This document shows, in pieces, positions 7,533 through 17,002 of a stretch of 33,893 nucleotides of DNA (the first letter of the stretch is position 1; every line of letters begins with the position of its first letter). Under the pieces are notes generated by a model. It was given only the letters and a program-made list of their open reading frames with translations, had not been told where the DNA came from and did no database searches. The DNA comes from Scytonema sp. RU_4_4 (GTDB taxonomy: Bacteria; Cyanobacteriota; Cyanobacteriia; Cyanobacteriales; Nostocaceae), in NCBI GenBank assembly GCA_012031965.1, contig JAAUSC010000059.1, positions 1 through 33,893 of the forward strand. The letters run 5' to 3'. Both the position numbers and the translations under genes were made by a program.

Positions 7533-8252
7533 ATGACTGTTAATAATCATTTGTGGCTACCTGCATCGGCAGATTTAACTTTGTTGCAGGATGAAGTTCA
7601 TGTCTGGCGAATTGACCTTGACAGACCAGAAACACAGTTGCAACATTTGAGCGCAACCCTCTCCAGCGACGAAGTTTGTCGGGCAAAGCGGTTCTATAAA
7701 GAACTCCATCGGCAGCGTTTTATTGCTGGTCGGGGTATACTGCGAACGATATTGGGTCGCTATTTGGGTATAGAACCGCAACAGTTGCAGTTCTGTTATG
7801 AACCCTCTGGCAAACCAGTGTTAGCAGATACACTTGCTAATAGTAAACTCTGGTTTAACTTGACTCATTCTCAAGGGTTAGCTCTGTGTGCAGTGAGTTG
7901 CGATCGCCTGGTGGGAGTAGACTTAGAGTACATCCGCCCGATTTCCGATGTTCTCGCCCTTGCTAAACGATACTTTTCACCTGGGGAATATGCGGTGATG
8001 TGTGGGCTTTCTCCCCATCAAATGCAGCAAGTGTTTTTCCGCTACTGGACTTGCAAAGAAGCATATTTAAAAGCAACTGGAGTCGGACTTGCTCAGCTAG
8101 AGCAAATAGAGGTTTCCCTCACTCCAGGACAATCCGCAAAGCTAAAAACAGAGCAACATTGGAGCCTGTTAGAGCTTGTACCTGATAACAATTCTGTTGC
8201 GGCTGTTGCTGTGGAAGGTTATGGCTTGAATTTGAAGTGCTGGCAGTATTGA
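7533..8252 (+). CDS. hetI: 4'-phosphopantetheinyl transferase HetI (Sfp type)
   Basis: HetI moves the phosphopantetheine arm of CoA to the active-site serine of carrier proteins. Here the likely substrates are the two ACPs of HglF and the ACP of HglB. At 239 aa it has the size of Sfp-type enzymes. The N-terminal half has RQRFIAGRGILRTILGRYLGI and the FNLTHSQG block (about residues 108-115). The metal-binding and catalytic motifs are GVDLE (128-132) and WTCKEAYLKATG (172-183, with Lys175 and Glu176). It faces hglB across a shared terminator, as hetI sits near the hgl cluster in Anabaena. In many cyanobacteria it is the only such enzyme, so it may serve all carrier proteins of the cell. Confidence 0.93.
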   Translation: MTVNNHLWLPASADLTLLQDEVHVWRIDLDRPETQLQHLSATLSSDEVCRAKRFYKELHRQRFIAGRGILRTILGRYLGIEPQQLQFCYEPSGKPVLADTLANSKLWFNLTHSQGLALCAVSCDRLVGVDLEYIRPISDVLALAKRYFSPGEYAVMCGLSPHQMQQVFFRYWTCKEAYLKATGVGLAQLEQIEVSLTPGQSAKLKTEQHWSLLELVPDNNSVAAVAVEGYGLNLKCWQY

Positions 8253-8308
8253 TAGGCAGCGAAAGACATTGCCATTTCATGAAGATGGCAGTGTTACCGA
8301 AAAAGTAC

Positions 8309-8331
8309 GGGCTGCGCCCCGCTACGCTAAC
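8309..8331 (+). repeat. Palindrome-rich dispersed repeat (fragment, copy 3)
   Basis: GGGCTGCGCCCCGCTACGCTAAC shares its last 12 bases with the repeats ending at 3360 and 7275. It is the first of several repeats in the 534-base hetI-hglB gap. Confidence 0.55.
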
Positions 8332-8400
8332 AGAACTCAAAACTCAGAATAAAGAATCAGGATTGGGAATTCCCGGCTTGGAGTAACACCCCCTAAGCTT

Positions 8401-8506
8401 CTCGTTCCCTGGCTGAGCCAGGGAATGCGCTACTAAGAGGCTCCGCCTCCGGTACTTAGAGGCAGAGCCTCTTCGCTGGCATTTCCAGCCTCAGGCTGGA
8501 AACGAG
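8401..8506 (+). repeat. Multi-hairpin repeat flanked by CTCGTT/AACGAG
   Basis: The block opens with CTCGTT (8401-8406) and closes with AACGAG (8501-8506). Inside are stems CCCTGGCTGAGCCAGGG, AGAGGCTCCGCCTC, GAGGCAGAGCCTC and TTCCAGCCTCAGGCTGGAA, giving a cruciform of about 106 bases. I recognise the type as a dispersed repeat common in filamentous cyanobacteria. The frame at 8556-8759 downstream is not a convincing gene, and no hetN-like sequence remains in the gap. Confidence 0.75.
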
Positions 8507-8710
8507 TTTATCAGGGGTAAGCTAAAACACATCTAACGCCGCATAATTTCAAGTTTTGATAAAAAGCATCAAACTCTTTTATCTCTTACTCTGCGCTCTG
8601 GAGCGCCTCTGCGGTTTAAAATGCAAATTAAATGTGGAACAGCTTATCACCCCACACGAATTGACCAACAACATCATTTATTTATGGAAAAAAGAAATCC
8701 TTTCCTTGCT

Positions 8711-8743
8711 AAAATCCCCACGGATTTCATCCGTGGGGATTTT
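8711..8743. terminator. Bidirectional terminator between hetI and hglB
   Basis: A perfect 15-bp stem (AAAATCCCCACGGAT at 8711-8725 with ATCCGTGGGGATTTT at 8729-8743) has a 3-base loop. T-runs on both strands make it work for the plus-strand hetI transcript and the minus-strand hgl transcript, whose last gene stops at 8787. Confidence 0.88.
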
Positions 8744-8786
8744 CTGCCTTCTTCTTTAAAAGTGCAGCAACTTAACTCTTAGTTTG

Positions 8787-10304
8787 CTATGCAACCTTCA
8801 AGAAACCGCTTGAAATCAAGTAAGAAGAGTATGTCATCAACAATTTCGAGTCTATTGGTGGACAAACAATAGAGCTTCCAGCAAGTGCCTTAAGCGTCTC
8901 TTGACAGCTGATGGTTGGTCTTTTAGCTTGCAGGTACAAATCTGGAATAGTGAGTCCTTCTTGAGACCACTTCTCAAGCAAGAATGGTCGCAGTGTGTAT
9001 AAAGGATTTTGCTGTGAAGTGACGTTTTTGATTAACATTGTTTGCCACTCATCGTATGGAATCAATTGAATTGGAAAACCAAAAGAGTGCATCCAGTCAA
9101 CTAACATCTTTAGGGAGATTGGTTCAGGATGTTGCAAGTGGAAAGCTTTGCCTATGGATTCTTTCTGTCTTGAGAGATAGGCGATCGCCTGACTCACATA
9201 GTCCACAGGAGACATATCCAGCATATAGTCCACATCTGGAAGACATCCCATCTCAAGACAACCCTTCATCATTAGGTTGGTAAAATCATGGGTGTTAGAC
9301 ACACCTGTTTGACTATGCCCTGATATTAATGGTGGTCTGTGGATGGTAACGGGAAGTCCGCGATCGCCTGCAATTTTCACTAACTTTTCAGCAACCCACT
9401 TCGTCTGAGAGTAACCAAGATAAATCCCTTCCCAATGATTAAAGTCATCCTGTTCCTTAACGACTTTGCCAGCATAAACTGGTGATTCAAAAACAGCAAC
9501 ACTGGAAACGTAATGTAGAGGTTTGGCTTTAATTGCGCTTGCCAAACGTATCACTTCCTGAGTTCCCAGAACATTAGCAGTTTTTAGTGCTGAGTAAGGA
9601 TAGACATAATTCAACATAGCAGCACTGTGATACACAGCGTCAAGATTAGCTGCTAGCATTTCAAACCCTTCAGTGCTGATACCTAGGTAAGGCTGAGATA
9701 AATCTCCAGGAATAGCGATAATTCTGGGGCTGAACTCTTCTTTCCAAAGTAAATATTGTTGCAAATTTTTCTTCAGCTTTTGCTTACCTTCTTCAGAAGT
9801 CGCAGCACGTACTAAGCAGTAGATATCTGCATGAGTTGTCCGTAGTAATTCATCGATAAGGAAAGCTCCTAAAAAGCCTGTTCCTCCAGTTAAGAAAACA
9901 TTATTTAGTGTACTGGTAAATTGATAACTCGATGAGGGACGGATGTTCGAGTCTAAAACAGCTTCTGCACTCAAATCTAGCGTTGTCGTCTTGAAAGCAG
10001 AAAGATTTGTTCGAGGGATAACTCTGTCTTCAACTTGTGACTCTAAATCTTGCGATTCTTCGGCTAAACGCTCTGAAAGAGCTTCGATGTTTGGGTAGTG
10101 CCATAGCAGCATCACAGAGACTTCAAATCCCAGCATTTTCTCTGCTTTGGTAACTAGAAGCATGGCTTGGGCTGAGTTCAAACCGTAGTTCTCTAATGAA
10201 TCTTGTACATTGATTTCATCGGGTGCGATTTTTAGTGCATCAGCAAGAATGGATACTAGGCATGCTTGAATTTCTTCTGCTGTATAAGACTGTTTTGAAG
10301 CCAT
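8787..10304 (-). CDS. hglB: HglB/HetM: acyl carrier protein-thioester reductase
   Basis: This last enzyme of the aglycone line is thought to accept the finished acyl chain and release it reductively, giving the fatty aldehyde or alcohol backbone. The ACP domain covers about residues 8-82, with phosphopantetheine Ser44 in GLNSAQA. A linker follows, then a thioester-reductase domain of the NAD(P)-binding SDR type from about residue 135. It shows GGTGFLG (140-146), the DLSQPYLG block (about 201-208), YVSSVAVF and the catalytic YSQTK (Tyr298, Lys302). Length 505 aa equals the 506-aa HetM of Anabaena. The ATG follows an AGAGGTG site. It is the 3'-most gene of the minus-strand cluster, 58 bases after hglA. 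Confidence 0.92.
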   Translation of the reverse strand: MASKQSYTAEEIQACLVSILADALKIAPDEINVQDSLENYGLNSAQAMLLVTKAEKMLGFEVSVMLLWHYPNIEALSERLAEESQDLESQVEDRVIPRTNLSAFKTTTLDLSAEAVLDSNIRPSSSYQFTSTLNNVFLTGGTGFLGAFLIDELLRTTHADIYCLVRAATSEEGKQKLKKNLQQYLLWKEEFSPRIIAIPGDLSQPYLGISTEGFEMLAANLDAVYHSAAMLNYVYPYSALKTANVLGTQEVIRLASAIKAKPLHYVSSVAVFESPVYAGKVVKEQDDFNHWEGIYLGYSQTKWVAEKLVKIAGDRGLPVTIHRPPLISGHSQTGVSNTHDFTNLMMKGCLEMGCLPDVDYMLDMSPVDYVSQAIAYLSRQKESIGKAFHLQHPEPISLKMLVDWMHSFGFPIQLIPYDEWQTMLIKNVTSQQNPLYTLRPFLLEKWSQEGLTIPDLYLQAKRPTISCQETLKALAGSSIVCPPIDSKLLMTYSSYLISSGFLKVA

Positions 10305-10362
10305 GATTTACACACCTCTTCCGATAATAGTTTGCAATTTTTAAAAACCTTTTCTGTACTGC

Positions 10363-12029
10363 TTACCAGTCAGTAGAACTCACTGGATGATATTGACAGT
10401 AGTCATCCGAAATTTGCAATCCTTGAAGTTTTAAACTTTGAATGCGGTATAAAAATGCTGCTCCCGTCATAATGTGATGGGCAACATCAACCACTCGACG
10501 ATTTTTTGGCTCAGCCAAATAAGAATCACGAACCCAGTCATTAAAGCTACCCATCACTGGACCGCACCAAATTTGATAATCAACTTCTCGACCCTTTTCT
10601 CCAGAACTAGACCAGCGAGAGGACAATCCTAAATACCAACGAAAAATTGCTGCCATTTTCATTTTGGGATTGTTGATTGCTTTCCCTAATTTTTCGGGAT
10701 TTTTCTTGGATAAATAAGTTGCAGCTTCTTCCCATATCTGAGCAAGACTCTTACGAAAAATTTGTTTTTCTAATTTTTCTCTTTCCTCAATAGGGATATC
10801 TTCAATCGAGTTATAATTTCTGTATATCTCATACAATTTCTGTGCTCGTAGAGGGAACATAGTTCCTCTTTTTAAAACTTGAAGTTTGACTCCCATTTCA
10901 AACATATCTGCTGCTGGAGCCATCATCATGTCAGCCATTTCTGCTTGTGCTAACAATTGCTTGGTATATTCACAAGTTCCAGCTTCAACACAAGACTGAT
11001 TAACAGAACCAGTGACGATATAAGCAGCACCCATCATAAAGCCAGCTATTGCTGATTGTGGTGTACCAATTCCTCCAGCTACTCCAACTCTGATAGGTGT
11101 TGAGTAACGATATTTTTCCTGAATTTCATTTTTTAATGCCAAGATAGAAGGCAGAAGACAAACGAGAGGACGATTATCTGTATGTCCTCCAGAATCAGCT
11201 TCTACAGTAATATCATCGGCAATGGGAAGTCCAGCTGCAAGATTTGCTTGTAACTCACTAATGAGTCCTTTTTCAACAAGTTCTTTCAGAATTTTTGCAG
11301 GTGCAGGTTGGAGAAACTTACTAGCAACTTCTCGACGAGAGATTTTGGCAATAACTTTGTTTTTGATTTCAATTTGATTAGCTGCATTCACACCTAGTCC
11401 AGCCGCACGGTAATAAACTATATTGGGAGTCAAATCCAAAAATGCCGAGGCTTCTACAGTTCTGACCCCATATTTGAGGTATAAGTCTACAGCACGGCGT
11501 TCAATCGCAGGTTCATTCGGACTATGAATGAGATTAAAAGCGTAGGGACCTTGAGGTAAGGCTTGTTGAATACAGTTAATAGCTGCTTCAAGACGGTCCA
11601 AACTTAAACCACCAGCACCAAAAGAGCTCAAAATTTTCTCTTTTCCGAGTGCAATAACCATCTCTTCAGAGGCAATACCACCAGCCATTGCACCAGTCGC
11701 ATAGGCGTATTTTACACCATGAGAGGCAAGAAACTGGGGTCTCCTAAATGATGTGTTGGTATGGGTGGAGCTGTCATCAACAATTCTACTTGTCCTGTTT
11801 TCCCATTATCAGTAGGACGAGAATAACCCTCGTTGGTGACACCAATTTTTCCTGCTAGTCTGACGATGTAACAAGGTTTATTTAAACTCTGCAATTTATC
11901 TTTGATAGCTGATTGTTCAAAAGCTACACAATCTAAAGAACCTTTCCAAACTTGATTGTGATTAAAAGAGTTACCAAAAAAGTTCAGACTGTTATTGTAT
12001 TGACCTAGTACCGTGTCTTCGATTTTCAC
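10363..12029 (-). pseudogene. hglA: HglA: PfaD-type enoyl reductase, split by a single-base frameshift
   Basis: PfaD-family flavoproteins act in trans as enoyl reductases of PUFA-like synthases. The gene reads in two frames. An N-terminal part (GTG 12029 to TAA 11712, 105 codons) ends LMTAPPIPTHHLGDPSFL. The rest (open through 11688 to stop 10363) continues ASHGVKYAYATGAMAGGIASEEM. Adding one base to the T-run at about 11733-11735 joins them into about 555 residues with no loss. The larger part has the PfaD signature EADSGGHTDNRPL, the VGVAGGIGTPQSA nucleotide-binding loop, and QIWCGPVMGSFNDWV near the end. The SD before the GTG is AAGGGAAT. This could be a sequencing error or a true mutation. 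A functional cluster needs the intact gene, so I lean to error. The letter A comes from gene order. Confidence 0.82.
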
Positions 12030-12117
12030 AGTGGCGATTCCCTTGAATTCTTGACAGAAGAGATAGAGGATAGGGAGTAGGAGACAGGTTACAGGTTTTT
12101 CTGTAACCCATCATTCG

Positions 12118-15100
12118 TTACTGATTGAGCAAATTTTCAGCACAAGCTATTTGTAATTGAATAATTTCACTCATTTGGTGGCTCAACTCTTGTCGGGATT
12201 GTAAGAAGTTAGCGTGAGCTTTATGAACTTTATAATTGTTAGTACTGAACTTTTCGTACTGAGACGGGTTTAAGTTCAGTCTCGGTTTGGAATTGTTAAG
12301 TTTTTGAGTGATGCTGATTGGATGAAAAACAGATTGAGAAATGATTTCTTGAGGTTGATTTGACTCATCAGAGTGTAACTCTTCCCTGTGTTTAAAACTG
12401 TTATTTGTGGTATTTTTCACGTTTTCTTTCTCTTGCATTGGTGTTGATAGAGTCATTTTGCGGGAGTGACTGCTAGCATTGTGGATACTCGTTGAGTCCT
12501 TGAAAGAATTTGTGAGTTCGACATTTGTAGAGTGAGGAATCTTCTGAGGCTGATGAATAGCAAGATGAGGAGGTGTTTTGATAGCTAAGTTTTGGAAAAT
12601 TTGACGATTTTTTTCACTCAAAATCTTGGTTAAAATTCTATTTTCGCCCAATGTTAAAGTTTTGACAGTTGGTTTACGTTGACTCAATGTTTCTGTTGTC
12701 TGACTGTAAAGTGGTGATAAGTCTAAAGAAACTTGATGACTGAAGAGTTTTGCTAATGCTCTGATAATAGAAGTATGGTCACTGATCCCTCTTCTATTAA
12801 GAGATACAGTCATATGTTCTTTATTCTCTAGGATTTTATCAATCCATCGAGAACAAACGTTACCAGACCCTGCTTCGATAAAAATTCTTGCCCCATCCTC
12901 GTAAACTCGGTGTACTAAGCGAGGAAAATCAAGCTGTTGACACAAATTTTTTGCAAGACTACGAGCGACGACATGACTATCTAGTGTGATGGGTTCATAA
13001 TCAGCCGCAGAGTAAAAGATAATGCCAGGAATGTTGTGAGAAGGTAAAGTGTTGATTCTAAGTATTTCGTCGTACTCTGAACGCATCGGTTCACAATGGA
13101 TTGCATGGTTGAAGGGAGCGCGGAAAGCGTTGCAACCCAAAGTTTTTATCACTCGCTGACAGGCGGCTGTATCACCAGCAATTAAAACTTCTTCTGGTGT
13201 ATTTATTTGAGTCAAATAAACGCGATTTTCATTTTTGAGGCATTCCTGAACTTGGAATGGACTCGCCATGAGAAGATAAGTACTCCAGAAATCATCCTCT
13301 GATAATTGTTGTGCTGATGATAATCCCCAATATTCGTGTACGGCTTTTTTCGGTCCAGATATTCTGTCTCCAAACAAAGAGGATGCGTGAAAGGTGTTAA
13401 TCCCTTGGCTAAAGTTGCTCCATACCCCCATCGCAAACATCATGCTAGTCTCGCCCAGGCTATATCCAAAAACATATTTTGGCTTCACCCGAAAATCATC
13501 TCGGATAATTGTCGTCAGGAGTCTGGCAATACCTATGTCAGTTTCAAAGATTGCTAAGGAATCATTGAGGAATTGCTGTTCGAGATTTTCTAGTTGTCTG
13601 GTTGATAATTTATTCAAGCTTCTAGGAAAAACGAGCTTTGCAATATCCGCGACAACACTGAAAACACTTTTGATTGCTAAGTCGTCATGAACTCTGGGGA
13701 ATAAGCGGAAGAGATTGCGACTAATGCCAAGATAAGAATTGACAGCAGCCGGATAAACGTATGCTATACCACCCTTTTTACCCAGTGGTTTAGCTGTGAA
13801 ATAACTACCAGTTGGTGTTTGCCAATCTTCGCCCCCTTCAAAAGCATTATTCACACCTTTAATGGCAGCTTCAATTTCTTTTGCTAATTCGTTTTTATTA
13901 CGTCCCAAAATTGCAAGCGCATAATTTGCTTCACCATACTGTTTATAAACAGTAAAAGTTTGGCTAGCAGCAACATTTAAAGAAGTACAATTTTCGATGG
14001 TTGTTTTGAGAGCATGAATCTGGTCTAGTAAATCAGAGCGATTATGACCTGCAATGGGGAACAGATAGAATGGTGTTTGTTCCAAATACTTGCTATGGCG
14101 CTGTACTTGGTCTGGTTCTTCTGACAAAATGATGTGAGCATAAGTCCCATCTATTGCCATACTATTAATTGCAGCAACTCGCTTTTTCGCCTCTTTGCTT
14201 AAAAACCAAGGTCTTGATTCTGGAGCGACATAGAAAGAACTACCCTGCCAAACCTCTTGGTTTTTGACACCAGACCATTTGGGAGTTGCAGGAATGTATC
14301 TGTGATAGAGACAAAGAGCCGTTTTAATTAAGCTAGCAATTCCCGATGCAACATATGTGTGACCGATATTTGCTTTGACGCTTCCAATTGCACAGTTAAG
14401 ACCATTTTTATCTGAAGGATAAGCCTGAACTAAACCTTTGATTTCTGCTTCATCTTCTTGGGGAATACCGCTTCCACAAACTTCTAAATATTCTATGTCT
14501 GTCGGTTTAATACCTGCAACTTGAAAAGCTTGTTGACAGACGGAGTTGATGGCTGCTGCATCAGGTATTGTCAGACGATTGTGTAAGTCATTGGATGTAG
14601 AATACTGTTGTGCAAAACTAATGGCATCGACGACTGCATAAATGCGATCGCCCTCTTTTTTTGCCGTATCTTGGCGCTTCAAAACAACAGCTCCCGCACC
14701 CTCGCCAACCGTCCAGCCATTCGCCTTTTGGTCATAGCTGAGGGTATTGACTCCTGTATTGATTTGTGCTAATTGATTTCGCAGCAAGATGTTTTCTACC
14801 CCGCCAGCTAAATCAACAGCACCCACAAGCACAGCATCGACTTCCCCAGCAGTCAGTAGCATTTGTGCGATTTCCAACACCTTGAATGTGGAATTCTCTC
14901 CAGCCGTAATAGTAAATGTTGGACCTGTAAAATCCCACAACGAAGAAACTCGACTCGCCATGATGTTGGAGATGTAACTCACATATTCGCCAGTTTCCAC
15001 TGGATGGTGAATCGCATCTTTAACAATGGTTTCCAGTTGAGCAATCTTTTCTTCTGGTAAAGAAATTTCCCCAGCAATCAAGCCTTCTTTAATCTGCCAA

Positions 15101-16899
15101 GAGAGATTCCATCTCTGCTGTAACTGATGAACAGAAAACTCTGTCTCTGCAGCGATGATGACTGCGACATTTGCACCTTCTTTAATTCCCGCATCTTTTA
15201 AGGCGCGATCTGCAACTTTCAGAAGTAAGAGTTGTTGCGGATTCAGTTTGGACAGTTCATTCGGAGGAATTTTATAGGATAAGGTATCGATTTCTAAATC
15301 CTGAATATATGCCCCTACTGGTGCTTTACCGTTTGGCAAACCATACTTCTGGAGTAAATCTTGTTGCTCTTCTAAGCCGTGCCATCTATCAGGTGGAAGG
15401 GGTATAAAATGCTGTGTTCCATCGTAAATGCTGCGGTCAAAAGCATCTAATTCATGACAAGAACCAAAAAAGGCATCCATACCTACAATGGCGACTTTGG
15501 CTGGTTGCAAAGGTGTATCCTCTTGTCCTCCGTCCTCTTGTGCAGTTCCCTCTTCCAGAATCATATGGGCGTTAGTTCCACCAAAACCAAATGCACTGAT
15601 AGCAGCCCGTTTGACTGGTGCTTTTTGGGACCACTGGGTGGTACTTCTCACAATTCTTTGAGGTGAAATAACGTTGTTTTCGCATCCTATGGGGTCAGTG
15701 ACATGAATTGTCGGTGGAATGACACCTTTGGACATACTTAAAAGGACTTTAATCAAGCTCACTGAACCAGCTGCAACTAGCAAATGACCAACGTTAGCTT
15801 TAGCTGAACCAACTAGAGGAGTTGCTTGATACTGACCAAAAAAGGTTTCTATTGAATGAAATTCAGTCGTATCTCCCAGTAATGTGCCAGTTGCATGACA
15901 CTCCATGTAATCAATATCTTTTGGACTGATTTGTGCTTCTTGATAAGCGCGTTCAAAGGCGAGAATTTGTCCTTTAGAACTGGGACTGAGTAGGTGTTTC
16001 CCTCGCCCATCGTTAGAGAGTCCAGTACCAGCAATGGTAGCATAAATGCGATCGCCATCTCTGAGTGCATCACTATATCGTTTCAGCACAACCATCCCAA
16101 CGCCGTCTGCAGTTATGAGTCCTTTAGAAGACTTATCTAAGGGACGGCTAATATCACCGTCTTCTGGATACCCTTGAATACCAGAAAACAACATTCGCGA
16201 AAACAGAGGATCGGAAGAACTAATTCCCCCTGCTAACATCAAATCTGCTTTGTGCGTCCATAGATAATGAGATGCGAGCTTAGTCGCATACAATGGTGAA
16301 GAACAGGCTGCATCAATGCATAAATGAATATTAGATAGAGAAAGGGCTTGGGCGATAATAGCAGCTGGCAAACCGGAAACCATTGCGTTGTAAATTGAGG
16401 CTTCCACAGATGATTTCAAGGAAGCCAAATCGAATTCCTCACACTGCAAAAGCTCTCTCAATACAGGTGTTAGAACCTGCTGATATATGGGAGCGAATAA
16501 TTGATTGGAGAATTTGGTAGGCCATGACAGAGTGCCTAATATGACTCCGCATTTTGAGAGAACAGCTTCATTCTCCAAATAACCACTATGTTGCAAAGCT
16601 TTTTTGGCAACATCAAGCGACCATTTAAAGGTATTATCTAAACTCTGTAGAAAGTCTGCTGGTAGCTTATATCCAGTTGCATCAAACTGAAAGTTGCGGA
16701 TGAATGCTCCCTTCAAAGAATAGATTTTTTCTGGTTTCCCTTTAACTTTGTCGTAAAAAACTTGTGGAGCTACTCCTATTTCTTCAGAAGATACTGATGA
16801 TGTTGAGTCTTTCTGCTGGATAAGATTCTGCCAAAATTCTTCAGGATTTTTGGCATCAGGAAAGAGGCATGAGAATCCGATGATTGCTATCTTTTCCAC
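12118..16899 (-). CDS. hglC: HglC: ketosynthase-chain length factor-acyltransferase
   Basis: This large synthase subunit resembles the front of PUFA-synthase PfaC plus an acyltransferase. KS1 (about residues 1-450) has Cys199 in IDAACSS, His335 in ECHATGT and His372 in NVGHL, so it is active by motif. The second KS (about 465-930) is a chain length factor: the cysteine position is Glu668 (ITAGENS) and the first histidine is replaced by Cys808 (EVCGSG). An acyltransferase domain follows (about 1040-1370) with Ser1147 in GYSLGE. The last 200 or so residues are polar and low in complexity, with no domain I recognise. The GTG start follows AAGGAAAT. It is 103 bases after hglD. The name follows domain content and Anabaena order. 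Confidence 0.9.
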   Translation of the reverse strand: MEKIAIIGFSCLFPDAKNPEEFWQNLIQQKDSTSSVSSEEIGVAPQVFYDKVKGKPEKIYSLKGAFIRNFQFDATGYKLPADFLQSLDNTFKWSLDVAKKALQHSGYLENEAVLSKCGVILGTLSWPTKFSNQLFAPIYQQVLTPVLRELLQCEEFDLASLKSSVEASIYNAMVSGLPAAIIAQALSLSNIHLCIDAACSSPLYATKLASHYLWTHKADLMLAGGISSSDPLFSRMLFSGIQGYPEDGDISRPLDKSSKGLITADGVGMVVLKRYSDALRDGDRIYATIAGTGLSNDGRGKHLLSPSSKGQILAFERAYQEAQISPKDIDYMECHATGTLLGDTTEFHSIETFFGQYQATPLVGSAKANVGHLLVAAGSVSLIKVLLSMSKGVIPPTIHVTDPIGCENNVISPQRIVRSTTQWSQKAPVKRAAISAFGFGGTNAHMILEEGTAQEDGGQEDTPLQPAKVAIVGMDAFFGSCHELDAFDRSIYDGTQHFIPLPPDRWHGLEEQQDLLQKYGLPNGKAPVGAYIQDLEIDTLSYKIPPNELSKLNPQQLLLLKVADRALKDAGIKEGANVAVIIAAETEFSVHQLQQRWNLSWQIKEGLIAGEISLPEEKIAQLETIVKDAIHHPVETGEYVSYISNIMASRVSSLWDFTGPTFTITAGENSTFKVLEIAQMLLTAGEVDAVLVGAVDLAGGVENILLRNQLAQINTGVNTLSYDQKANGWTVGEGAGAVVLKRQDTAKKEGDRIYAVVDAISFAQQYSTSNDLHNRLTIPDAAAINSVCQQAFQVAGIKPTDIEYLEVCGSGIPQEDEAEIKGLVQAYPSDKNGLNCAIGSVKANIGHTYVASGIASLIKTALCLYHRYIPATPKWSGVKNQEVWQGSSFYVAPESRPWFLSKEAKKRVAAINSMAIDGTYAHIILSEEPDQVQRHSKYLEQTPFYLFPIAGHNRSDLLDQIHALKTTIENCTSLNVAASQTFTVYKQYGEANYALAILGRNKNELAKEIEAAIKGVNNAFEGGEDWQTPTGSYFTAKPLGKKGGIAYVYPAAVNSYLGISRNLFRLFPRVHDDLAIKSVFSVVADIAKLVFPRSLNKLSTRQLENLEQQFLNDSLAIFETDIGIARLLTTIIRDDFRVKPKYVFGYSLGETSMMFAMGVWSNFSQGINTFHASSLFGDRISGPKKAVHEYWGLSSAQQLSEDDFWSTYLLMASPFQVQECLKNENRVYLTQINTPEEVLIAGDTAACQRVIKTLGCNAFRAPFNHAIHCEPMRSEYDEILRINTLPSHNIPGIIFYSAADYEPITLDSHVVARSLAKNLCQQLDFPRLVHRVYEDGARIFIEAGSGNVCSRWIDKILENKEHMTVSLNRRGISDHTSIIRALAKLFSHQVSLDLSPLYSQTTETLSQRKPTVKTLTLGENRILTKILSEKNRQIFQNLAIKTPPHLAIHQPQKIPHSTNVELTNSFKDSTSIHNASSHSRKMTLSTPMQEKENVKNTTNNSFKHREELHSDESNQPQEIISQSVFHPISITQKLNNSKPRLNLNPSQYEKFSTNNYKVHKAHANFLQSRQELSHQMSEIIQLQIACAENLLNQ

Positions 16900-17002
16900 G
16901 GCTTATTTCCTTAGATTATTATTTTTATTCTGTTAGCTCAGCGGGGCGGAGCCCATTCTGACAACTGTGTTCTGCGTTCTTTTTTGTTAAAAAATATCTG
17001 TT

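Noticed and set aside
8556-8759. Plus-strand 67-aa frame between hetI and hglB
   Set aside because: It runs through the two-way terminator, and no family character or ribosome-binding site is seen.
11700-11765. Programmed frameshift in hglA
   Set aside because: No X-XXY-YYZ slippery site or clear downstream pseudoknot; a missing base in a T-run explains it better.
12087-12108. Hairpin between hglA and hglC as a terminator
   Set aside because: The 8-bp stem has no U-run after it on the minus strand, and the genes on either side appear to belong to one cluster.
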